Below, one piece after another: positions 32,034-38,574 of a stretch of 46,529 nucleotides of DNA. Each line of letters opens with the position of its first letter. Within the stretch, counting starts at the first letter, position 1. Position numbers and translations under genes: made by a program. The notes beneath the pieces are model-generated. The model was not told the origin of the DNA. It ran no database searches and saw only the letters and a list, made by a program, of their open reading frames with translations. The stretch spans positions 1-46,529 of the forward strand of contig QZJY01000015.1 in the NCBI GenBank assembly GCA_003597995.1, read 5' to 3'. The stretch is from Dehalococcoidia bacterium (GTDB taxonomy: Bacteria > Chloroflexota > Dehalococcoidia > Dehalococcoidales > UBA1222).

Positions 32034-32558
32034 TTAATCACCTCTCGGCAAAAAATCTAAATACCGCATGAACCTCACTTCGATTAATCCGTTTTCACCG
32101 GCTTTAACCGAAGCGGGGCCTGTTTTTGTTTTCCACGCCTGCCATCGCTTCTCCAATTCAGGAAAAGGGAGCACGAAGAATTTTTGCAATTCCCAATACG
32201 CAATCAGGAGAAATGAAAAAGCGCCGGTTTCGGCGCTGTCTTTCAGGTATTCGTACTGGTGATCTTCGAGCTTCGGGAGGGGCCATCTGTCTCCCCTTGC
32301 CACCTCTTTCGCGTCGAAGGATAGGGGAATTATTGCCTTCGGCGAATTAATGTGCCCAAGGAAGTCCACCGCAGATTTTTTGTCCACTTTGGCGGACATT
32401 ATTTTGCCAGAACGATCTCTTATGGGCAACCATTCTGTCGGCACTTTATGGATCAAAGCGATTTTTTTCTCTCTGTATAGTTGGTTGGATGATATGATCA
32501 GATCCTCAAGTGTTTTACCGCGATTGGCGTGGTTATTTAAACGGTTTTGTTTTAGCAA
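32034..32558 (-). CDS. RecU-like Holliday junction resolvase
   Basis: 174 aa. NRGKTLEDLIISSNQLYREK at the N-terminus, VPTEWLP, AKVDKKSAVDFLG and PLSFDAKEV form the RecU/endonuclease fold with the expected acidic and lysine residues (AVDF, DAKE). RecU resolves Holliday junctions in Firmicutes. A phage or element-borne copy could resolve integration or replication intermediates. TTG 32558 is chosen from GGAGGGAGGA 7 nt upstream; the longer ATG start would read through that site. Confidence 0.82.
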   Translation of the reverse strand: MLKQNRLNNHANRGKTLEDLIISSNQLYREKKIALIHKVPTEWLPIRDRSGKIMSAKVDKKSAVDFLGHINSPKAIIPLSFDAKEVARGDRWPLPKLEDHQYEYLKDSAETGAFSFLLIAYWELQKFFVLPFPELEKRWQAWKTKTGPASVKAGENGLIEVRFMRYLDFLPRGD

Positions 32559-32581
32559 ATGTGAATCCTCCCTCCAAAAAA

Positions 32582-32624
32582 AACAAGTCATAAGCTCGAA
32601 GGTGTCTCGAACTCATGACTTGTT
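32582..32624 (-). terminator. Terminator of the MNT-HEPN pair
   Basis: AACAAGTCAT/ATGACTTGTT, a 10-bp stem with an inner TCGA/TCGA pairing, followed on the minus strand by TTTTTTTTGGAGGG: the T-run merges with the RecU ribosome site. Confidence 0.75.
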
Positions 32625-32645
32625 GACCTTTTTAGGATTATGCTA

Positions 32646-32990
32646 TTAATCCATCTCTTGAAGGATAATCTTGATTTGTTTAAGCAATTCAGGAATGTCT
32701 TCGATAACTGTTCCCCAAACTTCTTCTAAGTCCACCCCAAAATATTCGTGGATCAAGATATTCCTCATTCCTGCTATTTCTCTCCACGGTACTTCTGGAT
32801 GTTTTTCTTTAAGCTGGTTCGACACACTCTTGACCGCTTCTCCGATTACCTCGATTTGTCTGATTACCGCTTCCTGAAGCATCTTGTCACCAAGAAAGCC
32901 TTCTTTTCCCTTGCCAGTGACCCATTTCGAAATTAAGCCGGTGCTTTCTAAGACGTGGTTAAGCCGCACCTTATCGCCTTTTTCCTTCAC
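32646..32990 (-). CDS. HEPN-domain toxin (DUF86)
   Basis: 114 aa. The HEPN RNase motif is RNILIH (Arg76, His81; RX4-6H) followed by [11 protein letters not shown], typical of DUF86 toxins. In known pairs the HEPN protein cleaves RNA and the MNT partner AMPylates it near the tyrosine of the RX4HXY motif, here Tyr83. The start overlaps the MNT gene stop by 4 nt. Confidence 0.88.
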   Translation of the reverse strand: MKEKGDKVRLNHVLESTGLISKWVTGKGKEGFLGDKMLQEAVIRQIEVIGEAVKSVSNQLKEKHPEVPWREIAGMRNILIHEYFGVDLEEVWGTVIEDIPELLKQIKIILQEMD

Positions 32991-33274
32991 ATGATCACCT
33001 TTTTTTCCCGTAATACTTCTTCTCGGAAATAATGGGACAAAGCACCTTCCGTTACCACGTCCACATCTTTTTGAAGAGATTCCCTTAACTCGTCAATTAT
33101 TCTGGCGCGGGTGAGGAGTGATTTCCTAACACCAGGAGCATACTCAATCAGGACATCTACGTCGCTGATTTCGTTTTCTCTTCCTTTCGCGTGGGAGCCA
33201 AAGATAGACGCCCTTGCTACGCCGTGCCGCCGCAATATCGGGACGGCTATTTCTTTGATTTTTTCTATATCCAT
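32987..33274 (-). CDS. MNT-domain nucleotidyltransferase antitoxin
   Basis: 95 aa. [18 protein letters not shown] carries the GSx10DxD motif (Gly26-Ser27, Asp38, Asp40) of minimal nucleotidyltransferases. It is the antitoxin that modifies the HEPN toxin in this two-gene module. ATG 33274 with GGGGTGG upstream. A possible -10 is at 33294-33299. Confidence 0.88.
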   Translation of the reverse strand: MDIEKIKEIAVPILRRHGVARASIFGSHAKGRENEISDVDVLIEYAPGVRKSLLTRARIIDELRESLQKDVDVVTEGALSHYFREEVLREKKVIM

Positions 33275-33293
33275 AACATCCACCCCTGGGAAT

Positions 33294-33299
33294 ATTATA
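33294..33299 (-). promoter_or_regulatory. -10 element (TATAAT) before the MNT-HEPN module
   Basis: TATAAT on the minus strand, about 20 nt before the MNT start. The -35 region is weak. The T-rich end of a small upstream ORF does not extend into it. Confidence 0.4.
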
Positions 33300-33382
33300 C
33301 CCCAGGAGATTGCCGCATTTCCAGTGTTTTGAACCAAAAAAATCTTCCTTTCTTCGCGGTTTTTTTGATATCCCTGATTACT

Positions 33383-34516
33383 TTACCCTCGCGCCTGCAC
33401 CGTCTTTTTCCCGTGAGCAGCCGCGTTGATTGTGTCTGTTTCTTTACTTGCCAGGTTCCGCAACTCCTCCGGATGCATAACATCTGCAATAACAACGCTT
33501 ATGTTAGCCCTATCCAGCAGATCAATTTCTTCGCCTTCAACCGTTTTGACTACCGGCCTGAAGGGCGCAACATTCAACTTGCACACGACCCCGGCCAGGC
33601 CGTTGCTTAACCTGACCATCGAACCGACAGGATACGGCGTTACGCATTCCAGGAAAGCGTTTACCACTTTAAAATTAAACATAAAGCCGCCGGAAGCCAT
33701 TATCATCTCGTAAGCTTCGTGCGGCGGCAGCGCTTTCCTGTAAACCCTGTCTGTGGTTATTGCGTTGTAAACGTCGGCGACGCCGCATATGGCGGACATT
33801 TCATCGATTTTGTCCCCCTTCAAGCTGCGCGGATAGCCGCTGCCGTCGTACCTTTCGTGGTGGTTCAGGATAATCGCCGCGCTTTGTGAACTGGCGTTGC
33901 GTATGTTTACGAACATCTGGCGCCCGTACTCAGGATGTTTTTTAATCTCGGCAAATTCATTTGGGGTTAATTCGCCCGGTTTGTTCAGTATCTCCGCTGG
34001 TACCTTTACTTTGCCTATGTCGTGGAGCAGGCTACCCACTCCCAATCGAAGCAGCTTGGGCTTTGGGTAGCCCAATTTAACTCCTACCATGAGCGACAGG
34101 ATGCACACATCAACCGAGTGGGCATACGTGTAAATATCACACGAGCATATTTCAGCCAGGCTCCCGGCGACTTCTTTACCGGAGAGGATTTCCTCGACTA
34201 TTACTTCCACTGATTTCGTGATTTCGACCAATTCCGTTTTGCCGGTTTTAACAGCAACCTCGTCACAACGTTTGAACGTCCATTCGCGGACGACGCCCAT
34301 CATATTTCGGCGCACTTCGTCGGTTATAACGTCTCTGTCGCCTTCAAAGCTGATGGGGCCGTTTATCTCGACGGCCAAGACCCCGTTGCGGCGCAGCGAC
34401 ATTATATTACGCGCCGTCAATACCGCTCCCGCTCGCAGGAGCAGTTCTCCGTTTAAACCGAAAATGGGCCGGGAAAGCTTCATGCCCGGCATAAGGAATG
34501 AAGTGGATAATCTCAA
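33383..34516 (-). CDS. HD-GYP domain phosphodiesterase
   Basis: 377 aa. N-terminal region with a PilZ-like or beta-rich segment (PIFGLNGELLLRAGAVLTARN), then HD-GYP: LLHDIGKVKVPAEILNKPGELT, HHERYDGSGYPRSLKGDKI and VADVYNAITTDRVYR. All metal ligands (HD, HH, GYP loop) appear present, so it may degrade c-di-GMP. It could tune pilus or transfer activity. TTG start at 34516 after AAGGAGA. Confidence 0.86.
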   Translation of the reverse strand: MRLSTSFLMPGMKLSRPIFGLNGELLLRAGAVLTARNIMSLRRNGVLAVEINGPISFEGDRDVITDEVRRNMMGVVREWTFKRCDEVAVKTGKTELVEITKSVEVIVEEILSGKEVAGSLAEICSCDIYTYAHSVDVCILSLMVGVKLGYPKPKLLRLGVGSLLHDIGKVKVPAEILNKPGELTPNEFAEIKKHPEYGRQMFVNIRNASSQSAAIILNHHERYDGSGYPRSLKGDKIDEMSAICGVADVYNAITTDRVYRKALPPHEAYEMIMASGGFMFNFKVVNAFLECVTPYPVGSMVRLSNGLAGVVCKLNVAPFRPVVKTVEGEEIDLLDRANISVVIADVMHPEELRNLASKETDTINAAAHGKKTVQARG

Positions 34517-34579
34517 CTTTTCTTCTCCTTCCTTTTGACGGGCTTTGCTTAAGCCGCCCGCATGTTTTTTTAGTTAAAA

Positions 34580-34606
34580 AAAGAGCCCGGACTTAGCCAG
34601 GCTTTT
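34580..34606 (-). terminator. Weak terminator before the HD-GYP gene
   Basis: AAGAGCCCGG pairs with CCAGGCTTTT with one mismatch, followed by a T-run on the minus strand; it overlaps the end of the zinc-ribbon gene. Confidence 0.45.
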
Positions 34607-34724
34607 CGTGATAGGGGTTTATGAAAATCGTCCCACAATGGATGCACTTGACCGCTTCCCGGTCGCGCATGTCCCAGGAGCTATGCATCGTTTTCCCGCA
34701 TTTGGGACAGGTCCACTGTACCAT
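34593..34724 (-). CDS. Zinc-ribbon mini-protein (43 aa)
   Basis: MVQWTCPKCGKTMHSSWDMR followed by DREAVKCIHCGTIFINPYHE. CPKC and CIHC are a complete four-cysteine zinc ribbon. AAAGGAGG lies about 7 nt before ATG 34724, a strong site. It overlaps the last 44 nt of the HNH gene in another frame. A small nucleic-acid binding protein is likely. Confidence 0.72.
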   Translation of the reverse strand: MVQWTCPKCGKTMHSSWDMRDREAVKCIHCGTIFINPYHEKPG

Positions 34725-35565
34725 GACAAACCTCCTTTTCTTGGAAAACATCCTTTAATTTTCCTCGGAGCCATTCAGCTCCGGCTCCTCCTTTTGCAAG
34801 CACTTTCTTGGTTTTCGCGAATACATTTTTTGCTTCTTGAACTTCTTTTTCTTCCTCCACTCTCGCGAAATGTTCCGCAGCAGATTTTGCTTCATCCCCT
34901 GCCTCCTCTTGTAAAATTGCTTTTCTCATCTCTCTGGTGCTCATCTGTTCACCGACCGCCCGGTTTATCCATTCAACCGGGCGGTCGGTATTTGCCGCAA
35001 CGCGGTGGTGATACCAGCTTAAATCGGGTACGCGCATACCTTCGTCGGGGAATGCACGGTGGACTTTGACCAGTTCCCGGACCTGCGCTGCGCTCGCGCC
35101 TACCTGTGAGGCTATCCAACTAGCTTTCACACCTGTTTGGAGCATGGCGTCCAAAATCTGGCCTTTGGCCCACTTGCACTCGCGCTCTTGTTCCTCCAGG
35201 CTTATGTACGCTTGAATGAGTTCTTCTATGGACGGTTCTGGTGGTTTTTCTTTCAGGACAGGGAAGGTGTCAGGGATGGGTAGGCCGGCGGCGACGCAAA
35301 CTTCTTCTGGCGTTATGTCCTCCCGGCCGGCTACGATTTGCGCTAACTCCAAGCGGTCGATTTTGTACTCCTGGGCTTGCCGGTGGTGTTCGGCGCAAAG
35401 GTTGATCAGATTGGGCCTGATGTCGCGGCCGCCGGAGCCTCTGGTTTTTATGTGGTGGGGTTCGCCGAAAACGGGCCGGTTGCAGCCGGGGATCTCGCAG
35501 TCTCCCGAGCGGACGGATTGAATTATCTTTCTGCCGGCGGGTATGCTTTGAGCCACTAAAGACAT
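34681..35565 (-). CDS. HNH-type nuclease protein with helical C-terminal region
   Basis: 294 aa. The N-terminal HNH/zinc domain reads CEIPGCNRPVFGEPHHIKTR, GRDIRPNLINLCAEHH: Cys23, Cys28, Cys57 and His60 may bind zinc, His37-His38 and Asn52 form the HNH core. Residues 90-290 are helical (VKASWIASQVGASAAQVREL is HTH-like) and Lys/Glu rich. ATG 35565 is preferred (AGGAG 9 nt upstream). A 41-bp piece of the zinc region is duplicated in the XRE gene at 41828. One palindrome copy (35027-35040) is read as GMRVP. Confidence 0.78.
   Translation of the reverse strand: MSLVAQSIPAGRKIIQSVRSGDCEIPGCNRPVFGEPHHIKTRGSGGRDIRPNLINLCAEHHRQAQEYKIDRLELAQIVAGREDITPEEVCVAAGLPIPDTFPVLKEKPPEPSIEELIQAYISLEEQERECKWAKGQILDAMLQTGVKASWIASQVGASAAQVRELVKVHRAFPDEGMRVPDLSWYHHRVAANTDRPVEWINRAVGEQMSTREMRKAILQEEAGDEAKSAAEHFARVEEEKEVQEAKNVFAKTKKVLAKGGAGAEWLRGKLKDVFQEKEVCHGTVDLSQMRENDA
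35027..35040. repeat. 14-bp palindrome GGTAYGCGCRTACC, copy 3 (inside the HNH gene)
   Basis: GGTACGCGCATACC; read on the minus strand as Gly-Met-Arg-Val-Pro. Confidence 0.7.
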
Positions 35566-35666
35566 GTACATGCACTCCTTTCTGAAGCAGTAGGAAAGAT
35601 CAAAAAAAGCCAGGTTTGTTTCAGCTTGGCATCCAATAGTCATCTAAAAAAGATTATGGGCGCCGG

Positions 35667-35893
35667 CATAACCAGCGAATGCGCCAGTGGATGTTCGGCA
35701 GATGTTCAGTTTGCTCAAATACAAGCTGGCTGCCCGCAAGATTGAGATGGTGTTGGTCGGGGAAGAGAACACTTCTTCCACCTGTCCGGCGTGTGGCATT
35801 AAAGCTGAGGAATCCAGCAAACCGGTAGACGCCGGCCCAAACGGCGGGCCGGACCCCTCTACAGGACAGCGTTGCCGTCCTCCCCATGGCTGA
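35667..35893 (+). pseudogene. TnpB C-terminal remnant with frameshift
   Basis: HNQRMRQWMF in one frame is followed, after a one-base loss, by RQMFSLLKYKLAARKIEMVL and VGEENTSSTCPACG in the next. This is the RuvC-III side and first zinc half-finger of TnpB; the second Cys pair and everything upstream are gone. The end runs into a hairpin at 35874-35912. Confidence 0.75.
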
Positions 35894-35912
35894 AGCCAGG
35901 GGGGAGGACGGC
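35874..35912 (+). other. IS605-type right-end hairpin
   Basis: GCCGTCCTCCCC and GGGGAGGACGGC form a 12-bp stem around GGCTGAAGCC. It resembles the right end at 37109-37140. Bases 35908-35924 (ACGGCGCGTCATGATAA) are identical to 38506-38522. Confidence 0.55.
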
Positions 35913-35917
35913 GCGTC

Positions 35918-36061
35918 ATGATAAGGGGAGTAGCGGAAGAACTGGGGATAGAAATTTCACCCGACCAAGTGCGGTTTCTGTCTTTCTTTCAGTTCCCTTT
36001 TCTTCGGGAATTGACCAAGCGACACTTCCAACAACGCCCTGTTCTCCAGATCCACATTGCC
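35918..36061 (+). pseudogene. Possible Nudix-domain fragment
   Basis: MIRGVAEELGIEISPDQVRF followed by LSFFQFPFLRELTKRHFQQR. GVAEELGI fits the end of a Nudix box (REUXEEXGU) and the following pattern suits a MutT-type strand order. The upstream part is replaced by the TnpB remnant, and the 3' part is covered by the gene at 36062. Only a suggestion. Confidence 0.35.
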
Positions 36062-37024
36062 TTACGAAAGGTACAGAGACTTAATTATCTCCCGCTCTTT
36101 CTCGCTGTACCTGTCCTCCGTTATCCGCCGCTCCGCCGGCCTGCTCTTTTTCCCCGGCCAGTTATTGCGGGTCTGCCTGCGCGATTGATTTGACCCCGGA
36201 ACTCTCCTGTAGTCATTTTTGAGAGCAGAAATCAGCCACCCGACCACGTTGTTTACTTCGGAGACATACTGCAGAAGGCGGAGTTTCTCCTTAACCTTGA
36301 CAATCCCGTAGCACAGGGCAAGTTTTCTCAGCACGTCCTCCGGAATCTCCGAGGCGCAAACAGCCTTTACTACACTCTGGAGATCTCTCACCACGTCAGC
36401 CTCCGTTATTTGGACAGCAGGTGAGTCTACCTTGTCATCCTCTTCACTGTCTGCCTCCATCGAGACAACTGGAGGCTCTTGTGAATCATCCCCTGTCCTT
36501 TTAGTGTCAGCTGAGAGGCACCTTCTGGCAGTCAGTGTTTTCTTCTCTGGCAATTTGTGGCAGTCGGGGCTCTCTACAACAACATTATATTGATCTGAGT
36601 CTTTTTTGTCGGAAAGCTCTTTCCGGTTTTGAACGGAACATCCTTTCCGGTCCGGACCGGAAAGCTCTTTCCGGTCCTTGCAGCACAAGGCTTGCAGCCT
36701 GCCGACTTTTGAAATATCGTTAATGTAGTAAATATTTGTCTGGTTTAATCCCCTCTGCGTCCACGAGATCAAACCATATTCCCGAAGTTCGTCGAGATAT
36801 TTTCTTATCGTCCTGTCGGTGCATCCAGCCACCTCCGCCAGTTTTTCCTGACCGGGAAAACATTCTTCCTTCTGCCAAGCAAACATTAAGAGAATGGAGT
36901 ACAACGCTTTTGCCGGCAAAGATAACCCCGGCGCGGCTAAAATTAGGTTGGGGGTAGCTACGAAACCCTTTTTTAGCACAGGATCAAGAATTATCAACGT
37001 TTTTTCGCCTGTTTTCTTGTCCAC
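36062..37024 (-). CDS. Replication initiator-like HTH protein
   Basis: About 320 aa. KGFVATPNLILAAPGLSLPAK and AWQKEECFPGQEKLAEVAGC, DRTIRKYLDELREYGLISWTQ make up a winged-helix domain (HTH_36/RepA N-like, residues 12-105) used by plasmid and phage replication initiators. The middle is Ser/Asp/Glu-rich and the C-terminal part is helical and ends in a basic region (PGKKSRPAERR). GTG 37024 is preferred, with GGTGGGGGTGG upstream; an earlier ATG lies within a terminator hairpin. Confidence 0.72.
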   Translation of the reverse strand: MDKKTGEKTLIILDPVLKKGFVATPNLILAAPGLSLPAKALYSILLMFAWQKEECFPGQEKLAEVAGCTDRTIRKYLDELREYGLISWTQRGLNQTNIYYINDISKVGRLQALCCKDRKELSGPDRKGCSVQNRKELSDKKDSDQYNVVVESPDCHKLPEKKTLTARRCLSADTKRTGDDSQEPPVVSMEADSEEDDKVDSPAVQITEADVVRDLQSVVKAVCASEIPEDVLRKLALCYGIVKVKEKLRLLQYVSEVNNVVGWLISALKNDYRRVPGSNQSRRQTRNNWPGKKSRPAERRITEDRYSEKEREIIKSLYLS

Positions 37025-37046
37025 AAAAACCACCCCCACCAAAAAC
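37024..37046. repeat. Leader repeat, copy A
   Basis: AAAAACCACCCCCACCAAAA then ACAA, repeated at 38522-38545 in the same direction. On the minus strand it is the G-rich ribosome-binding region of the initiator-like gene. Confidence 0.7.
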
Positions 37047-37077
37047 AAGCCGGGCACATATTTATCCGGCCCGGCTT
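37047..37077 (-). terminator. Terminator hairpin
   Basis: AAGCCGGG/CCCGGCTT stem with a 15-nt loop; the T-run on the minus strand runs into the leader repeat. Confidence 0.65.
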
Positions 37078-37108
37078 CTTCGATTCATTTGCATATTATC
37101 TAATTCGT

Positions 37109-38512
37109 TTGACGTCCTCCCCTGACTGAATTCAGAGGATTCCCCGGGAATTACGTACCCTTTTCGGGTTCGCGCCCGGTTGTGGTCGGGATTCAGCTCC
37201 GCCTGTACATTTCTGCCGGGCTTCACCGCCTCACCCATTGGGCCGCGCCAACACGGCCCGCCCCGGTCGGTTCAAAAGACCACTTGCCTTCTACCCAACC
37301 GGGCGGCGACACTGTGACCATGCCGCTAAGATTTACGCCGCCAGGCCGCTTATCGCCTGGGCTATGTTGTCCGCGGCGTTCGCGTCGATGTGCTTGATTT
37401 TCTTGCAGCGGGGGCATATGAACCACCGGCCTCTGGGCCTGCTCTCTACTACTTCTCCGCACCGGCTGCAGGCGACGCTGGTTTTGTCCCGGTTGACGTA
37501 CTCTACCGCTATGCCCGCAAGGGCTGCTTTATACTCGACGAACTGCTGCAACTGGTAGAAAGCCCAACTGTGCAGGCTCCTGCCGGGGTCTTTTCTCTGT
37601 TTCCGGCGCTGCTGTTTTGTCCACCGGACGCCGGTTAAGTCTTCCAGGTGGATTTTTGTTGCTCCTTGAGTAATTGCAAAGTCTATGAGCGCTCGGCTGA
37701 TTTTGTGGTTTACATCAGTCACCCAGCGGTGTTCTCTGTCGTCAAGTTTTTTCAGCGCCCGGTGCGCCCCGGCCTTCTGGAGTTCGCGCCGCAGGTTTGC
37801 GTAACGCCGCCGGACGTAAGCCAGCTCTCCTCCGGGGAAGAAAAGGGTATAGCCGGACACGCTGGCTACCAGCAGGTCGATTAGCCCCAGGTCTACGCCC
37901 ATGATTTTCTCAGGCTTTTGCTCTTGCTCGACAGCGACGGTCATTGACAGGTGGATATACCAGCTTCCGCCTTTCTTTACCAGGTAAGCAGTTCCCTGCC
38001 TGGCTTCGCCTGACAGCAGCCTGTCCAGGCGCTTTTCCTGGTATGGTTGGACCACAACAGGTACGCCTACTCTTTTTTCCAGCGTGGGAAAAGACGCTTT
38101 CCAGACGGCTCCGCCATCTTGGGATATTTCTTTTTCCACCCGGAAGTTCTGGCTGTTAAAGCCGGGCCAGAGATGCTTGAATTTCCTGGCCTTCTTCTTT
38201 GAGCAGATGTCCCGGATGGCCTGGTTCAAAACGGCTGACGGCAGGGGGCCGGAGTATTCCCCGGCTTGCTTTGATGTTCTGGGTCGTAATTCCTTAACCA
38301 AACCAAGGTATGTGTTGGCAAATTCTGTGCACCTGCCTGCCATCGTCTGGTACACCTCTTGTTTGGCCTGCGTGGGTTTGTACAGCTTGAGTTTGAGTGT
38401 GGTTACCTGTTCCATTTCTCCACCACCTTCTACATACAAAGCAAAAAAGATACCGGGCTAACGCCCGGCGCGCCTTATATCCCCACGGCTGAAGTCGGGG
38501 GTTTTACGGCGC
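37109..38512 (-). mobile_element. tnpB-only IS200/IS605-family element
   Basis: Left end near 38512 and right end near 37109 (GGGGAGGACGTCAA on the minus strand). The left end aligns with that of the element at 557 over about 46 nt, with a compensatory T-A to C-G change in the hairpin. It has no tnpA, so movement would need a transposase in trans, for which the element at 557 is the candidate. The 223 nt between the tnpB stop and the right end could encode a guide RNA. Confidence 0.8.
37333..38415 (-). CDS. tnpB: TnpB RNA-guided nuclease 2
   Basis: 360 aa. RuvC residues Asp175 (GVDLGLIDLL), Glu258 (IHLEDLTG) and Asp344 (HIDANAADNIA); zinc finger Cys316/319 (CSRC) and Cys334/337 (CPRC). All are present, so the protein should be active. 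It is compact and not closely similar to the TnpB at 1099. ATG 38415 with GGTGGTGG upstream; the longer start is less likely. Confidence 0.92.
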   Translation of the reverse strand: MEQVTTLKLKLYKPTQAKQEVYQTMAGRCTEFANTYLGLVKELRPRTSKQAGEYSGPLPSAVLNQAIRDICSKKKARKFKHLWPGFNSQNFRVEKEISQDGGAVWKASFPTLEKRVGVPVVVQPYQEKRLDRLLSGEARQGTAYLVKKGGSWYIHLSMTVAVEQEQKPEKIMGVDLGLIDLLVASVSGYTLFFPGGELAYVRRRYANLRRELQKAGAHRALKKLDDREHRWVTDVNHKISRALIDFAITQGATKIHLEDLTGVRWTKQQRRKQRKDPGRSLHSWAFYQLQQFVEYKAALAGIAVEYVNRDKTSVACSRCGEVVESRPRGRWFICPRCKKIKHIDANAADNIAQAISGLAA

Positions 38513-38521
38513 GTCATGATA

Positions 38522-38545
38522 AAAACCACCCCCACCAAAAACAAA
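38522..38545. repeat. Leader repeat, copy B, beside the left end of the tnpB element
   Basis: Same text as 37024-37046. On the minus strand it is followed by TTTTTATCATGAC and then the element's left end, as though an ATG-AC start codon was cut off by the insertion. Confidence 0.6.
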
Positions 38546-38548
38546 ACC

Positions 38549-38570
38549 GGGTGGTATGCGCATACCACCC
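38549..38570 (-). terminator. Terminator after recD2 with palindrome copy 4
   Basis: A perfect 22-nt palindrome whose core is GGTATGCGCATACC (38553-38566). It is followed on the minus strand by TTTTGTTTTT. Confidence 0.75.
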
Positions 38571-38574
38571 AGCT

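Noticed and set aside
32987-33337. Longer 116-aa form of the MNT protein
   Set aside because: The extra N-terminus covers the -10 sequence and ribosome site; homologues begin near MDIEKIKEI.
34608-35069. Plus-strand 153-aa frame over HNH/zinc-ribbon genes
   Set aside because: Antisense to two genes with good starts and zinc motifs; no motif of its own.
35918-36193. Independent 91-aa plus-strand gene
   Set aside because: Its 3' half overlaps the initiator-like gene antisense, and its start abuts an IS end; better read as a fragment.
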